64,000 nt of DNA from Neocallimastix lanati (nom. inval.). Taxonomy: Eukaryota; Neocallimastigomycota; Neocallimastigomycetes; Neocallimastigales; Neocallimastigaceae. The position numbers and the translations under genes were made by a program. The notes beneath the pieces were generated by a model. The model did no database searches. It was given only the letters and a program-made list of their open reading frames with translations, and had not been told where the DNA came from. The stretch lies in NCBI GenBank assembly GCA_016946835.1, contig JACVTC010000088.1, positions 147,501 to 211,500 of the forward strand, read 5' to 3'. Below are positions 1 to 9,359 of the stretch, piece after piece. The first letter of the stretch is position 1. Each line of letters opens with the position of its first letter.

Positions 1-745
1 AATATCCTGATCTTTCATATGGTTTCTATTGGCTATTGAGAGCACAAAGCGGATATAGATTAGATGCTAGAATTGCTAAAGCTGCAAAATTAATAGATCA
101 GATGTGTCCTAATTTTTGTCCCTGTTGTAAAAGTAATAAACAATGGATAATGATTAGAGCAACAGTAATAATAGTAATAGTAATAATAGTAATAGTAATA
201 ATAGTAATAGTAATAGTAATAGTAATAATAGTAATAGTAATAATAGTAATAGTAATAATAGTAATAGTAATAATAGTAATAGTAATAATAGTAATAGTAA
301 TAATAGTAATAGTAATAATAGTAATAGTAATAATAGTAATAGTAATAATAGTAATAGTAATAATAGTTTTAGTAATATTAGTAATAGTATTATTAGTAAT
401 GTTAGTAATAGTATTGAAAATAATGTGTATGTTGATTCTAGTGTGTGTGAAAAAGTATTTAATTTCCTTCTTGGAGGTCGAACTATTAGTAATAGTACAA
501 GGGAATGGAAGGATCTATTTAAGTGCCAGATGAAATCAGGTGCTTATTCTGATACTCCATTCTTGGTGGTTACTACGGTACTTCTCCAATCGATTATACC
601 TATTGCTATTGGCCAGCAATGGTCTTTGTTCAATAGGTTCAAATTGAATCGTACTACTACTACTAAGAACTTCAATGCTGAAGAAACAGTATGGCAGGCC
701 AGCAGGGCTAGCGCAACCAATGAAGATCATAATTTTGTATCTTAA
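1..745 (+). mobile_element. LINE 3' end, copy A, frame-broken fragment
   Basis: This is the C-terminal end of a non-LTR retrotransposon polyprotein; its 5' part lies left of the window. It aligns with copy B (window base 1 corresponds to base 4820) almost base for base up to the second Cys pair of the zinc knuckle. About 124 bp present in copy B (4969-5092) are then missing, with ATA/AATA microhomology at the junction, so the His and last Cys of the knuckle are lost and the frame shifts. A run of AAT/AGT codons at 151-372 follows, much longer than in copy B. The original frame resumes from about 425 and ends with the same terminal residues (NEDHNFVS) at 745. The long Ile/Val-repeat reading frame across the microsatellite is an artefact of the shift. 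The fragment is certainly non-functional; the LINE assignment rests on copy B. Confidence 0.75.
141..372. repeat. AAT/AGT trinucleotide microsatellite inside LINE coding DNA
   Basis: About 230 bp consist almost only of AGT and AAT triplets, mostly as a 9-bp unit AATAGTAAT. In the LINE frame they encode alternating Asn and Ser. The matching stretch in copy B (about 5103-5150) is roughly a quarter as long, so the array expanded after the duplication. Confidence 0.9.
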
Positions 746-1054
746 AATTATGATTAACATTGCGAAGTCAAAATTAATTATTATACTTCAGTATAATAAT
801 GCCCTTGTGAAGTCTTACAGATATTAATTAAATGATACTAGAATATATTATCCCATTATTTTATTTTATTTTGTGGTTTATTTTGTGTTTTTTTTTGTTT
901 TGTTTATTTTTTTTATCTTTTTTATTATATTTTAAATAGATAAATAAATAAATAATTAATTAATTAAATAAAAAATAAATAAATAAAATTATAATAAATG
1001 AATAAATTAAAATGTATATATAATAAATTATATATAAATATAATAATAATAAAT

Positions 1055-1388
1055 AGAATAACTTTAATTAATTATAATAATAATGTGTGATAAAATATTT
1101 TATTTTCTAATATTTAAATATGATATAAAACAAATATGTGTAGTTAACATATTTATATATTTAATAATAATTATTAAATATTAAATTTATATCTTTTTGA
1201 TAATAATCATTTTATTTTATTTTATTTCAGCATGTATTATTAATTATAATTTTATTAATAAAATTTACTAAACTACCATTATTTAAAATCCACTGCTTAT
1301 AAATTATTGCACATAAAAGTCCTGCATATCAAATATTTTATCACATGTTTAAATGTAATTTTATTTCTACTATAATTAAAGTTATTCT
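1055..1388. mobile_element. Palindromic (MITE-like) element split by a solo LTR, copy A
   Basis: The outer inverted repeat is AGAATAACTTTAATTA at 1055-1070 and its exact reverse complement at 1373-1388. An inner exact inverted repeat, TGTGATAAAATATT, lies at 1086-1099 and 1332-1345. The arms are separated by the solo LTR at 1121-1331. Without the LTR the host element would be about 120 bp and strongly palindromic, as in a small MITE. No target duplication was identified for the outer element, so its mobile nature is inference. Confidence 0.5.
1121..1331 (-). mobile_element. Short solo LTR (Ty3/gypsy family of the 8.4-16 kb element), copy A
   Basis: This 211-bp fossil starts TGATATAAAAC and ends GCATATCA. 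Its first ~90 bp and last ~30 bp closely match the ends of the 566-bp LTRs of the full element at 8435-16054, and the middle is shorter. It is flanked by a 4-bp direct repeat AATA (1117-1120 and 1332-1335). No internal retroelement sequence is present, so it is a solo LTR. It lies inside both copies of the 4.8-kb duplication and so is older than that event. Read on the plus strand it has the orientation of the full element's minus-strand transcript. Confidence 0.75.
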
Positions 1389-1944
1389 CTAAGTTAAAAA
1401 AAAAAAAAAAATTACAAAACTCGGTTCTTTTAAGGTGAAGCAATTTATGAGTTTTATGAAAATTTATTTTATATAAGAATTACAACTACATATCATTCTT
1501 TAAAATGATAACTAATATTTATTCCTAAAACTAATATTTATTTTTATACTTTTATCTAAACTTAATTTACTTTTCCTTTCATTAATGATTAAATTCAATA
1601 ATAAAAATATATAAATTAATTTTAATATAAATATTATAAAAACTTGATTAATACATAAATTTATGCTTTTACTACATTTCTTATTAACATAAATTTCTTA
1701 TCAATTATACTATTTTATATCATTAAGTTCTTTCAAAAAGCAAAAAAAAAAAAAAAGGGGGGGCTGAAACCAATAGCTGTACAAACCTGAAATAAAAAAA
1801 AAAAAAAAAAAAATTTATTCAAAATAGGACCCTGTTATATTTAAAAATATAACAAATCTCATTTTGTATATTAAAAATTTAATCTACTATTAAATATTAA
1901 TATTATTAGTGATGTTAAATTAAATTGATAAAATTTAATTTAAA

Positions 1945-1979
<35 letters not shown>

Positions 1980-2401
1980 CTAGAAATTAAATTTTATTTA
2001 TATTTAATTAGAGTTTATTAATTGTAACATTCAATTTTATATTTTAATTATTACAAAATATTAATTATTAATAAAAATCACAATATACATATAATATATT
2101 CATCGGTTGAATATATATTAAAATTATAAATAACATAATTATTATTTTTTGAATAATATCCCATATAAACTTATAAAAAATAAATAAATAAAAAAAAAAA
2201 AAATTCAAATATAAAAGAAAGAAATTTCCTTATTAAAAAATCAAAATAGATAAAAAAATTTGAACTTTAGAATAACATAAAAAATTATTTTTATTATATA
2301 AGTTATTTTAAAGATAAAAAAAATTTTTATTTAAATTATTTTAAAAATTATAAATATTTTATATTATTTTTTTTAATAAAAAAATATATTTATTTATAAA
2401 A

Positions 2402-3643
2402 ATGAAAAATAATCAAGAAGAAATAGATGATGTTAACTCTCAGGGAGATGCTGAGATTGAAAGCCCAGCTCAAGATCAAGGTCATGGTTTTGATAATCCT
2501 AATTACAATCTACTAAACCTGACAGTTGCAGACGGAGCTCATAATTTACTTCAGGACAATACAGTAAACCTGACAAATCCAGCTCAAGTTCCTCAAGTTC
2601 AAGTTCAAGGTAATGGTTTTAGTGTTCCTCAGATCAATACAGTAAACGAGGCAAATCAAGCTCAAGGTCGTGGTAATCTTCAGGACAATCCAGTAAACCA
2701 TGAAATTATAGCTCAAGGTGGTGGTGATCCTCAGGACGATACAGTAAACCATGAAGTTCCAGTTCCAGTTCTAACTCAAGGTCATGATTTTCTTCAAGAC
2801 AATGCAGTAAACCAGGCAGATTTAGCTCAAGTTCAAGTTCAAGGTTATGGTTTTGGAGTTCCTCAGATCAATACAGTAAACGAGGCAAATCAAGCTCAAG
2901 GTGATGGTGTTCTTCAGGACAATCTAGTAAATCATGAAGTTCCAGTTCTAGCTCAAGATAATGTTTTTTTTCAAGTCAAAGCAGCAAACCAGGCAAATCC
3001 AGCTCAAGTTCCTCAAGTTCAAGTTCAAGGTTATGGTTTTGGTGTTCCTCAGATCAATACAGTAAACGAGGCAAATCAAGCTCAAGGTGATCGTGTTCTT
3101 CAGGACAATCCAGTAAACCATGAAGTTCCAGTTCTAGCTCAAGATAATGTTTTTTTTCAAGTCAATGCAGCAAACCAGGCAAATCCAGCTCAAGTTCCTC
3201 AAGTTCAAGTTCAAGGTTATGGTTTTGGTGTTCCTCAGATCAATACAGTAAACGAGGCAAATCAAGCTCAAGGTCGTGGTAATCTTCAGGACAATCCAGT
3301 AAACCATGAAATTATAGCTCGAAATCGTGGTGATCCTCAGGACGATACAGTAAACAATGAAGTTCCAGTTCCAGTTCCAGCTCAAGGTCATGATGTTCTT
3401 CAAGTCAATGCGGTAAATCACCTTGGTAGAGGTCAAGGTATTATGTATGGCATTCAACGTAATAATCAAGATCAGAATAATCCTCGTGCAAGAAATCAAA
3501 ATTTAGTTGAACTTCGTGAAAATTTAATTGAAAATGTTGTAAATGAATGGAGACTTCTAGAAAGTTTAAAAGTGAAAAGAGCGGATTTAAAAAGAAAAAT
3601 AAGTAATAAAGAAGTTTTAATAAACATTATTACAAACGAATAA
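2402..3643 (+). CDS. Asn/Gln-rich tandem-repeat protein, copy A (413 aa)
   Basis: I do not recognise this family. The frame opens with ATG after an A-rich leader and shows more GC and more even codon use than its surroundings, which supports real coding. There is no signal peptide and no membrane segment. After about 40 acidic residues comes a repeat region (about 45-335) built from segments such as VPQINTVNEANQAQG, present four times, alternating with LQDNPVNHE and AQDNVFFQV segments. Two consecutive DNA units are nearly identical at a 186-bp (62-codon) offset. The last ~75 residues are non-repetitive, charged and helix-prone (LVELRENLIENVVNEWRLLE), suggesting a short coiled coil. Relative to copy B a TAA replaces a GAA codon at 3641-3643 and removes 14 C-terminal residues. 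A structural or scaffold-like role is only a guess. Confidence 0.6.
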   Translation: MKNNQEEIDDVNSQGDAEIESPAQDQGHGFDNPNYNLLNLTVADGAHNLLQDNTVNLTNPAQVPQVQVQGNGFSVPQINTVNEANQAQGRGNLQDNPVNHEIIAQGGGDPQDDTVNHEVPVPVLTQGHDFLQDNAVNQADLAQVQVQGYGFGVPQINTVNEANQAQGDGVLQDNLVNHEVPVLAQDNVFFQVKAANQANPAQVPQVQVQGYGFGVPQINTVNEANQAQGDRVLQDNPVNHEVPVLAQDNVFFQVNAANQANPAQVPQVQVQGYGFGVPQINTVNEANQAQGRGNLQDNPVNHEIIARNRGDPQDDTVNNEVPVPVPAQGHDVLQVNAVNHLGRGQGIMYGIQRNNQDQNNPRARNQNLVELRENLIENVVNEWRLLESLKVKRADLKRKISNKEVLINIITNE

Positions 3644-3714
3644 GACTTTATTAACAATCATTATCAGAGTATAAATGAATAATACAATGAAGGAAAAAAT
3701 GGTGATTATAAAAT

Positions 3715-3747
3715 AATATAAATTACTTTATTAAAGTAATTTATATT
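3715..3747. repeat. Perfect 33-bp palindrome after repeat-protein gene, copy A
   Basis: The arms AATATAAATTACTTTA (3715-3730) and TAAAGTAATTTATATT (3732-3747) are exact reverse complements around a single T. The same palindrome stands at 7941-7973 after copy B. It could act as a 3'-end RNA hairpin or be a small mobile palindrome. Confidence 0.7.
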
Positions 3748-3753
3748 TTCTTA

Positions 3754-3821
3754 TACACTTATATTAATCAAAAGAAAAAATTTCACAATTTTTTTTTTTC
3801 TTTTGATTAGTATATAGTGTA
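3754..3821. repeat. Long imperfect inverted repeat, copy A
   Basis: The outer arms are TACACT (3754-3759) and AGTGTA (3816-3821); the inner arms are AATCAAAAGAAAAAA and its complement. Copy B (7980-8042) has the same stem, perfect over 16 bp (TAATCAAAAGAAAAAA), with a different loop. The stem is retained while the loop differs. Confidence 0.6.
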
Positions 3822-4269
3822 TGCTTCAATTATATTTTAATAATGATTGTTATATTAAAAGTTATTTGAAATTAAATAATATAAGAAAAAAAAATTTAAA
3901 TAAAAAATTGAACAGTCATTTAAAGTATATAAATATTAAGAATAAATTTTAATTTTTTGAAAGTGTTTTTGTGTTTAATAAAGTGTATTTTATGTTTATA
4001 TCTTATAATTTATATTATCGTTTTTTTAATAAAAATATTTTTGTATATATATATTAAATTATAAATAATTTTTTTTTTTTTTTTCTTTTATCTTATTTTG
4101 TTTTAATATGTTTCAATTTAAAATAGAAGTATAACTTTTGTTTTATTGATTTATAATTTTTTTTTCTAGATTAAAACAATAATTAATAATAAAACATAAA
4201 ACGATTTTTAAATTTTTTTTTTTTTTTAAGATTAAAACAATAATAAATTATAAAACTGAAAAAAATAAG

Positions 4270-5526
4270 TAAAAATGAAAGTTACTAAAGCACTCTTTTC
4301 TATTAGTAAATTTCTTTCAAATTCCAAAATTCCTAATCCATTTAAGAAGATTATAATTAACTCTTATGTACTTAGTAAAGTCACTTATTTTGCGTCTTTA
4401 CTTGGTTCAAATAAAGCGAGTACAAATAATACTCAGAAATTAATTAATAAAGGATTAAGATGGGTTGCAGGTATACAAAAAGCTAAATCATTTATTATTA
4501 TATATTCTATTTCAAAAGATTTAAATATTCCTCCATTGTCAGCTAAGTGTGCTTTGTCTCAAGTCAAATGTTTTGATAAATGGAAAGATTCAAATTGTAT
4601 TATTTCCTATTTAGTTAATAATATTCCAAAAATCTAGAAAATATACATGGAAAAAAGAAAGTAGAACTCTTAAACGTAAACTAGAGAAAAGAGGTAATAA
4701 CGATAATAAAATCAAGAATTTTTATTGGAATAGAGATATGAAAATCAATTCTATTAAAGCTGAGTTTTATGACAAAAACAAATTCAAAGAAACATCAAAA
4801 TTTATAGAACTTTGTTATGAATATCCTGATCTTTCATATGGTTTCTATTGGCTATTGAGAGCACAAAGCGGATATAGATTAGATGCTAGAATTGCTAAAG
4901 CTGCAAAAATAATAGATCAGATGTGTCCTAATTTTTGTCACTGTTGTAAAAGTAATAAACAATGGATAAGTCATTGGTTAATTGATTGTCCATTTTTCAA
5001 TCATATTCGTAGTAAAGTTAATGATAAAATTTTATTTTTATTAAATGTTTTCTACTGTGGCAACCTAACAAATGATATTGTTAATAGTAATAATGATTAC
5101 GGCAACAGTAATAATAATAATAGTAATAATAGTAATAGTAATAATAGTTTTAGTAATATTAGTAATAATATTATTAGTAATGTTAGTAATAGTATTGAAA
5201 ATAATGTGTATGTTGATTCTAGTGTGTGTGAAAAAGTATTTAATTTCCTTCTTGGAGGTCGAACTATTAGTAATAGTACAAGGGAATGGAAGGATCTATT
5301 TAAGTGCCAGATGAAATCAGGTGCTTATTCTGATACTCCATTCTTGGTGGTTACTACGGCACTTCTCCAATCGATTATACCTATTGCTATTGGCCAGCAA
5401 TGGTCTTTGTTCAATAGGTTCAAATCGAATCGTACTACTACTACTAAGAACTTCAATGCTGAAGAAACAGTATGGCAGGCCAGCAGGGCTAGCGCAACCA
5501 ATGAAGATCATAATTTTGTATCTTAA
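4270..5526 (+). mobile_element. LINE 3' end, copy B, 5'-truncated with one frameshift
   Basis: This is the C-terminal third of a non-LTR retrotransposon ORF2-type protein. Residues encoded at 4275-4637 match the post-reverse-transcriptase segment (KALFSISKFLSNSKIP, then a helical stretch and INKGLRWVAGI). A single frame change near 4630-4640 separates this from the rest, which reads on (KYTWKKESRTLKRKLEKRG) into the open frame whose first ATG is at 4738. A zinc knuckle C-X2-C-X8-H-X4-C (residues 67-84 of that frame, CHCCKSNKQWISHWLIDC) is the typical LINE C-terminal motif. An Asn/Ser tract and a conserved tail ending NEDHNFVS follow. Endonuclease and catalytic RT domains are absent, as in most 5'-truncated insertions. 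The decayed copy at 34.1-37.0 kb is the same family. Confidence 0.8.
4738..5526 (+). pseudogene. LINE C-terminal zinc-knuckle reading frame (fragment)
   Basis: This 262-codon open frame inside the LINE fragment carries the CCHC knuckle, the Asn/Ser tract and the conserved C-terminus. It is listed separately because it is the longest intact part. Its ATG is internal to the original protein and is not a natural start. No promoter is evident. Confidence 0.7.
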
Positions 5527-7170
5527 AATTATGATTAACATTGCGAAGTCAAAATTAATTATTATACTTCATTAATTAAATGATACTAGAATATATTATC
5601 CCATTATTTTATTTTATTTTATTTTGTGTTTTATTTTGTGTTTTTTTTTGTTTTGTTTATTTTTTTTATCTTTTTTATTATATTTTAAATAGATAAATAA
5701 ATAAATAATTAATTAATTAAATAAAAAATAAATAAATAAAATTATAATAAATGAATAAATTAAAATGTATATATAATAAATTATATATAAATATAATAAT
5801 AATAAATAGAATAACTTTAATTAATTATAATAATAATGTGTGATAAAATATTTTATTTTCTAATATTTAAATATGATATAAAACAAATATGTGTAGTTAA
5901 CATATTTATATATTTAATAATAATTATTAAATATTAAATTTATATCTTTTTGATAATAATCATTTTATTTTATTTTATTTCAATATGTATTATTAATTAT
6001 AATTTTATTAATAAAATTTACTAAACTACCATTATTTAAAACTCACTGCTTATAAATTATTGCACATAAAAGTCCCGCATATCAAATATTTTATCACATG
6101 TTTAAATGTAATTTTATTTCTACTTTAATTAAAGTTATTCTCTAAGTTAAAAAAAAAAAAAAAATTACAAAACTCGGTTCTTTTAAGGTGAAGCAATTTA
6201 TGAGTTTTATGAAAATTTATTTTATTTAAGAATTACAACTACATATCATTCTTTAAAATGATAATTAATATTTATTCCTAAAACTAATATTTATTTTTAT
6301 ACTTTTATCTAAACTTAATTTACTTTTCCTTTTATTAATGATTAAATTCAATAATAAAAATATATAAATTAATTTTAATATAAATATTATAAAAACTTGA
6401 TTAATACATAAATTTATGCTTTTACTACATTTTTTATTAACATAAATTTCTTATCAATTATAGTTTTTTTTATTACTATTTTATATCATTAAGTTCTTTC
6501 AAAAAGCAAAAAAAAAAAAAAAAGGGGGGGGCTGAAACCAATAGCTGTACAAACCTGAAATAAAAAAAAAAGAAAAAAAAAATTTATTCAAAATAGGACC
6601 CTGTTATATTTAAAAATATAACAAATCTCATTTTGTATATTAAAAATTTAATCCACTATTAAATATTAATATTATTAGTGATGTTAAATTAAATTGATAA
6701 AATTTAATTTAAATTGTAAAAAAAAAAAAAAAAAAAAAAAATTTCTAGAAATTAAATTTTATTTATATTTAATTAGAGTTTATTAATTGTAACATTCAAT
6801 TTTATATTTTAATTATTACAAAATATTAATTATTAATAAAAATCACAATATACATATAATATATTCATCGGTTGAATATATATTAAAATTATAAATAACA
6901 TAATTATTTTTTAAATAATATACCATATAAACTTATAAAAAATAAATAAATAAAAAAAAAAAAAAATTCAAATATAAAAGAAAGAAATTTCCTTATTATT
7001 AAAAAAATCAAAATATATAAAAAAAAATTTGAACTTTAGAATAACATAAAAAATTATTTTTATTATATAAGTTATTTTAAAGATAAAAAAATTTTTATTT
7101 AAATTATTTTAAAAATTATAAATATTTTATATTATTTTTTTTTAATAAAAAAATATATTTATTTATAAAA
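5527..7170. other. AT-rich spacer of duplicated unit, copy B
   Basis: No gene is present. It matches 746-2401 with small indels, including the palindromic element with nested solo LTR (about 5808-6141), the A-run followed by G8 at 6508-6531 and CTGAAACCAA, and a final A/T-rich leader into the ATG at 7171. Confidence 0.8.
5874..6084 (-). mobile_element. Short solo LTR, copy B
   Basis: This 211-bp fossil is the duplicate of the solo LTR at 1121-1331, in the same setting. Its end reads GTCCCGCATATCA, one base closer to the full LTR (GTCCCGTATATCA) than copy A. It sits between the same palindromic arms. Confidence 0.75.
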
Positions 7171-7908
7171 ATGAAAAATAATCAAGAAGAAATAGATGAT
7201 GTTAACTCTCAGGGAGATGCTGAGATTGGAAGCCCAGCTCAAGATCAAGGTCATGGTTTTGATAATCCTAATTTCAATCTACTAAACCTGACAGTTGCAG
7301 ACGGAGCTCATAATTTACATCAGGACAATACAGTAAACCTGGCAAATCTAGCTCAAGTTCAAGGTAATGGTTTTGGTGTTCCTCAGATCAATACAGTAAA
7401 CGAGGCAAATCAAGCTCAAGGTCGTGGTAATCTTCAGGACAATCCAGTAAACCATGAAATTATAGCTCGAAATCGTGGTGATCCTCAGGACGATACAGTA
7501 AACCATGAAGTTCCAGTTCCAGTTCTAACTCAAGGTCATGATTTTCTTCAAGACAATGCAGTAAACCAGGCAGATTTAGCTCAAGGTCATGGTTTTGAAT
7601 TTCTTGCTCAAGGTCATGATGTTCTTCAAGTCAATGCGGTAAATCACCTTGGTAGAGGTCAAGGTATTATGTATGGCATTCAACGTAATAATCAAGACCA
7701 GAATAATCCTCGTGCAAGAAATCAAAATTTAGTTGAACTTCGTGAAAATTTAATTGAAAATGTTGTAAATGAATGGAGACATCTAAAAAGTTTGAAAGTG
7801 AAAAAAGCGGATTTAGAAAGAAGAATAAGTAATAAAGAAGTTTTAATAAACATTATTACAAACGAAGAAAACTTTATTAACAATCATTATCAGAGTATAA
7901 ATGAATAA
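7171..7908 (+). CDS. Asn/Gln-rich tandem-repeat protein, copy B (245 aa)
   Basis: This is the paralogue of the 413-aa protein at 2402-3643. The first ~75 residues and the last ~75 are nearly the same, but the repeat region is much shorter. Only one VPQINTVNEANQAQG unit remains, so about 180 residues of repeat are absent relative to copy A. The C-terminal helical region reads on 14 residues past the copy A stop, ending NNHYQSINE. Cytosolic location is expected because no signal peptide or membrane segment is seen. The copies differ mainly in whole in-frame repeat units, which is consistent with a translated gene, but expression is unproven. Confidence 0.6.
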   Translation: MKNNQEEIDDVNSQGDAEIGSPAQDQGHGFDNPNFNLLNLTVADGAHNLHQDNTVNLANLAQVQGNGFGVPQINTVNEANQAQGRGNLQDNPVNHEIIARNRGDPQDDTVNHEVPVPVLTQGHDFLQDNAVNQADLAQGHGFEFLAQGHDVLQVNAVNHLGRGQGIMYGIQRNNQDQNNPRARNQNLVELRENLIENVVNEWRHLKSLKVKKADLERRISNKEVLINIITNEENFINNHYQSINE

Positions 7909-8434
7909 TACAATGAAGGAAAAAATGGTGATTATAAAATAATATAAATTACTTTATTAAAGTAATTTATATTTTCTTATACACTTATATTAATCAAAAG
8001 AAAAAATTTCATAGTTTTTTCTTTTGATTAGTGTATAGTGTATGCTTCAATTATATTTTAATAATGATTGTTATATTAAAAGTTATTTGAAAATTTAATA
8101 ATATAAGAAATAAAAAAATTTAAATAAAAAATTGAACTGTCATTGAAAATATATAAATATTAAGAATAAATTTTAATTTTTTGAAAGTGTTTTTGTGTTT
8201 AATAAAGTGTATTTTATGTTTATATCTTATAATCTATATTATCGTTTTTTTAATAAAAATATTTTTGTATAAATATGTTAAGTTTTTGTTTTAATAAGTT
8301 TCAATTTAAAAATATTTTTGTATATATATTAAGTTAACAAAAAAATTTTTTTTTTTATTTTATTTTGTTTTATTTTATTTTATTTTGTTTTAATAAGTTT
8401 CAATTAAAATAGGAATAATTTTTGCTATTATTTA
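7909..8434. other. 3' flank of repeat-protein gene, copy B
   Basis: The flank contains the 33-bp palindrome (7941-7973) and the longer inverted repeat (7980-8042) seen after copy A, then T-rich DNA with TTTTA/TTTTG repeats. It is interrupted at 8434 by the LTR element. No gene is present. Confidence 0.7.
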
Positions 8435-9000
8435 TGATATACGGGACTTTTATGTGCTATATTTTAATTATAATAATATAGTTATATCTTTATTTAATTT
8501 ATTATTCCTTTTCCTAAAAACTAAAAAAACCCCCTTTCTAAATTAATTTATTAGAAATTGGTTATTATTAAGAAATTACATTTTAAAATTATAAAATTTA
8601 ATAGTATGAAATATATTTTAAACATATAATATAAATTATATATATATAAGAATACAATATCTATATTTAAATAATAAATGTATATTATATGTAAAAGAAA
8701 AAATAAATATAAAATAATACATAATAATATATTGTATAATATAATAAAAATCCTATTAAAGTTAAATATAAAAATATTATTATATTTTAATATAATAATA
8801 TATAATTATAAAATAAATAATATAATATAATATATTATAAAATAATATGTAATTTAATATATATTATAATAGTAATTATAATATAATAATGAATAATTAA
8901 TAATATATTATAAAAATTATTATCAAAAGATATAAATTTAATATTTAATAATTATTATTAAATATACAAATATGTTACTACACATATTTGTTTTAGATCA
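8435..9000 (-). repeat. 3' LTR of the Ty3/gypsy element
   Basis: This 566-bp terminal repeat matches 15489-16054 base for base as far as I could follow. The C5 run in AAAACCCCCTTTC is a convenient landmark. The element-side neighbour (9001-9020) shows only a short GTGGG purine stretch, so a clear polypurine tract was not identified. Confidence 0.9.
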
Positions 9001-9309
9001 AAATTGCCCACGCTAAGATAGCAATTTATATATGAAATTAAGTATAGTTCTCTATACGAGAAGAATTCTTAATTGAAGATAAAATTGACTATTAACAAAA
9101 TAATAATTTTTATAAGATAATTTTATTGTAGAATATTATTTCATTTTTAAAGAAAATTTTATATTTACTATGTTAGTTATAAAATATTCATTAATATAAT
9201 TTGAATATCTCAAATACAAAATTTATAAAATTTATGATAAATTTATAATTTAAATTTTGATTCAATTTTTAAAAAAAAAAAAAATTTGTTATTAAATTTT
9301 TGTTAATAA

Positions 9310-9343
<34 letters not shown>

Positions 9344-9359
9344 TTTTTTAATATTATTA
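9001..9359 (-). other. 3' untranslated interior of the LTR element
   Basis: This AT-rich stretch lies between the integrase end and the 3' LTR. It contains (AT)n and a long T-run at about 9327-9349. No frame was seen. Confidence 0.6.

Larger units (their letters stand above)
746..2401. other. AT-rich spacer of duplicated unit, copy A
   Basis: No gene is visible. The spacer contains the LINE 3' flank, TAAA-type low complexity, a palindromic element with a nested solo LTR (1055-1388), A-runs, and one G7 run directly after A14 at about 1743-1763 followed by CTGAAACCAA. It matches 5527-7170 nearly along its whole length. Copy A carries about 33 bp near 791-823 that copy B lacks. Confidence 0.8.
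3644..4269. other. 3' flank of repeat-protein gene, copy A, with hairpins
   Basis: No further gene is present. The two inverted repeats at 3715-3747 and 3754-3821 lie just after the stop. The rest is AT-rich low complexity and T-runs leading into the 5'-truncated LINE at about 4270. Confidence 0.7.

Noticed and set aside
36-533. 165-codon Ile/Val-repeat protein
   Set aside because: It is out-of-frame reading of the AAT/AGT microsatellite after the deletion in the LINE fragment.
2546-3499. Minus-strand frames inside the repeat-protein gene
   Set aside because: The sense frame has a start, better composition, and matches between paralogues at protein level. The antisense frames are by-products of the repeats.
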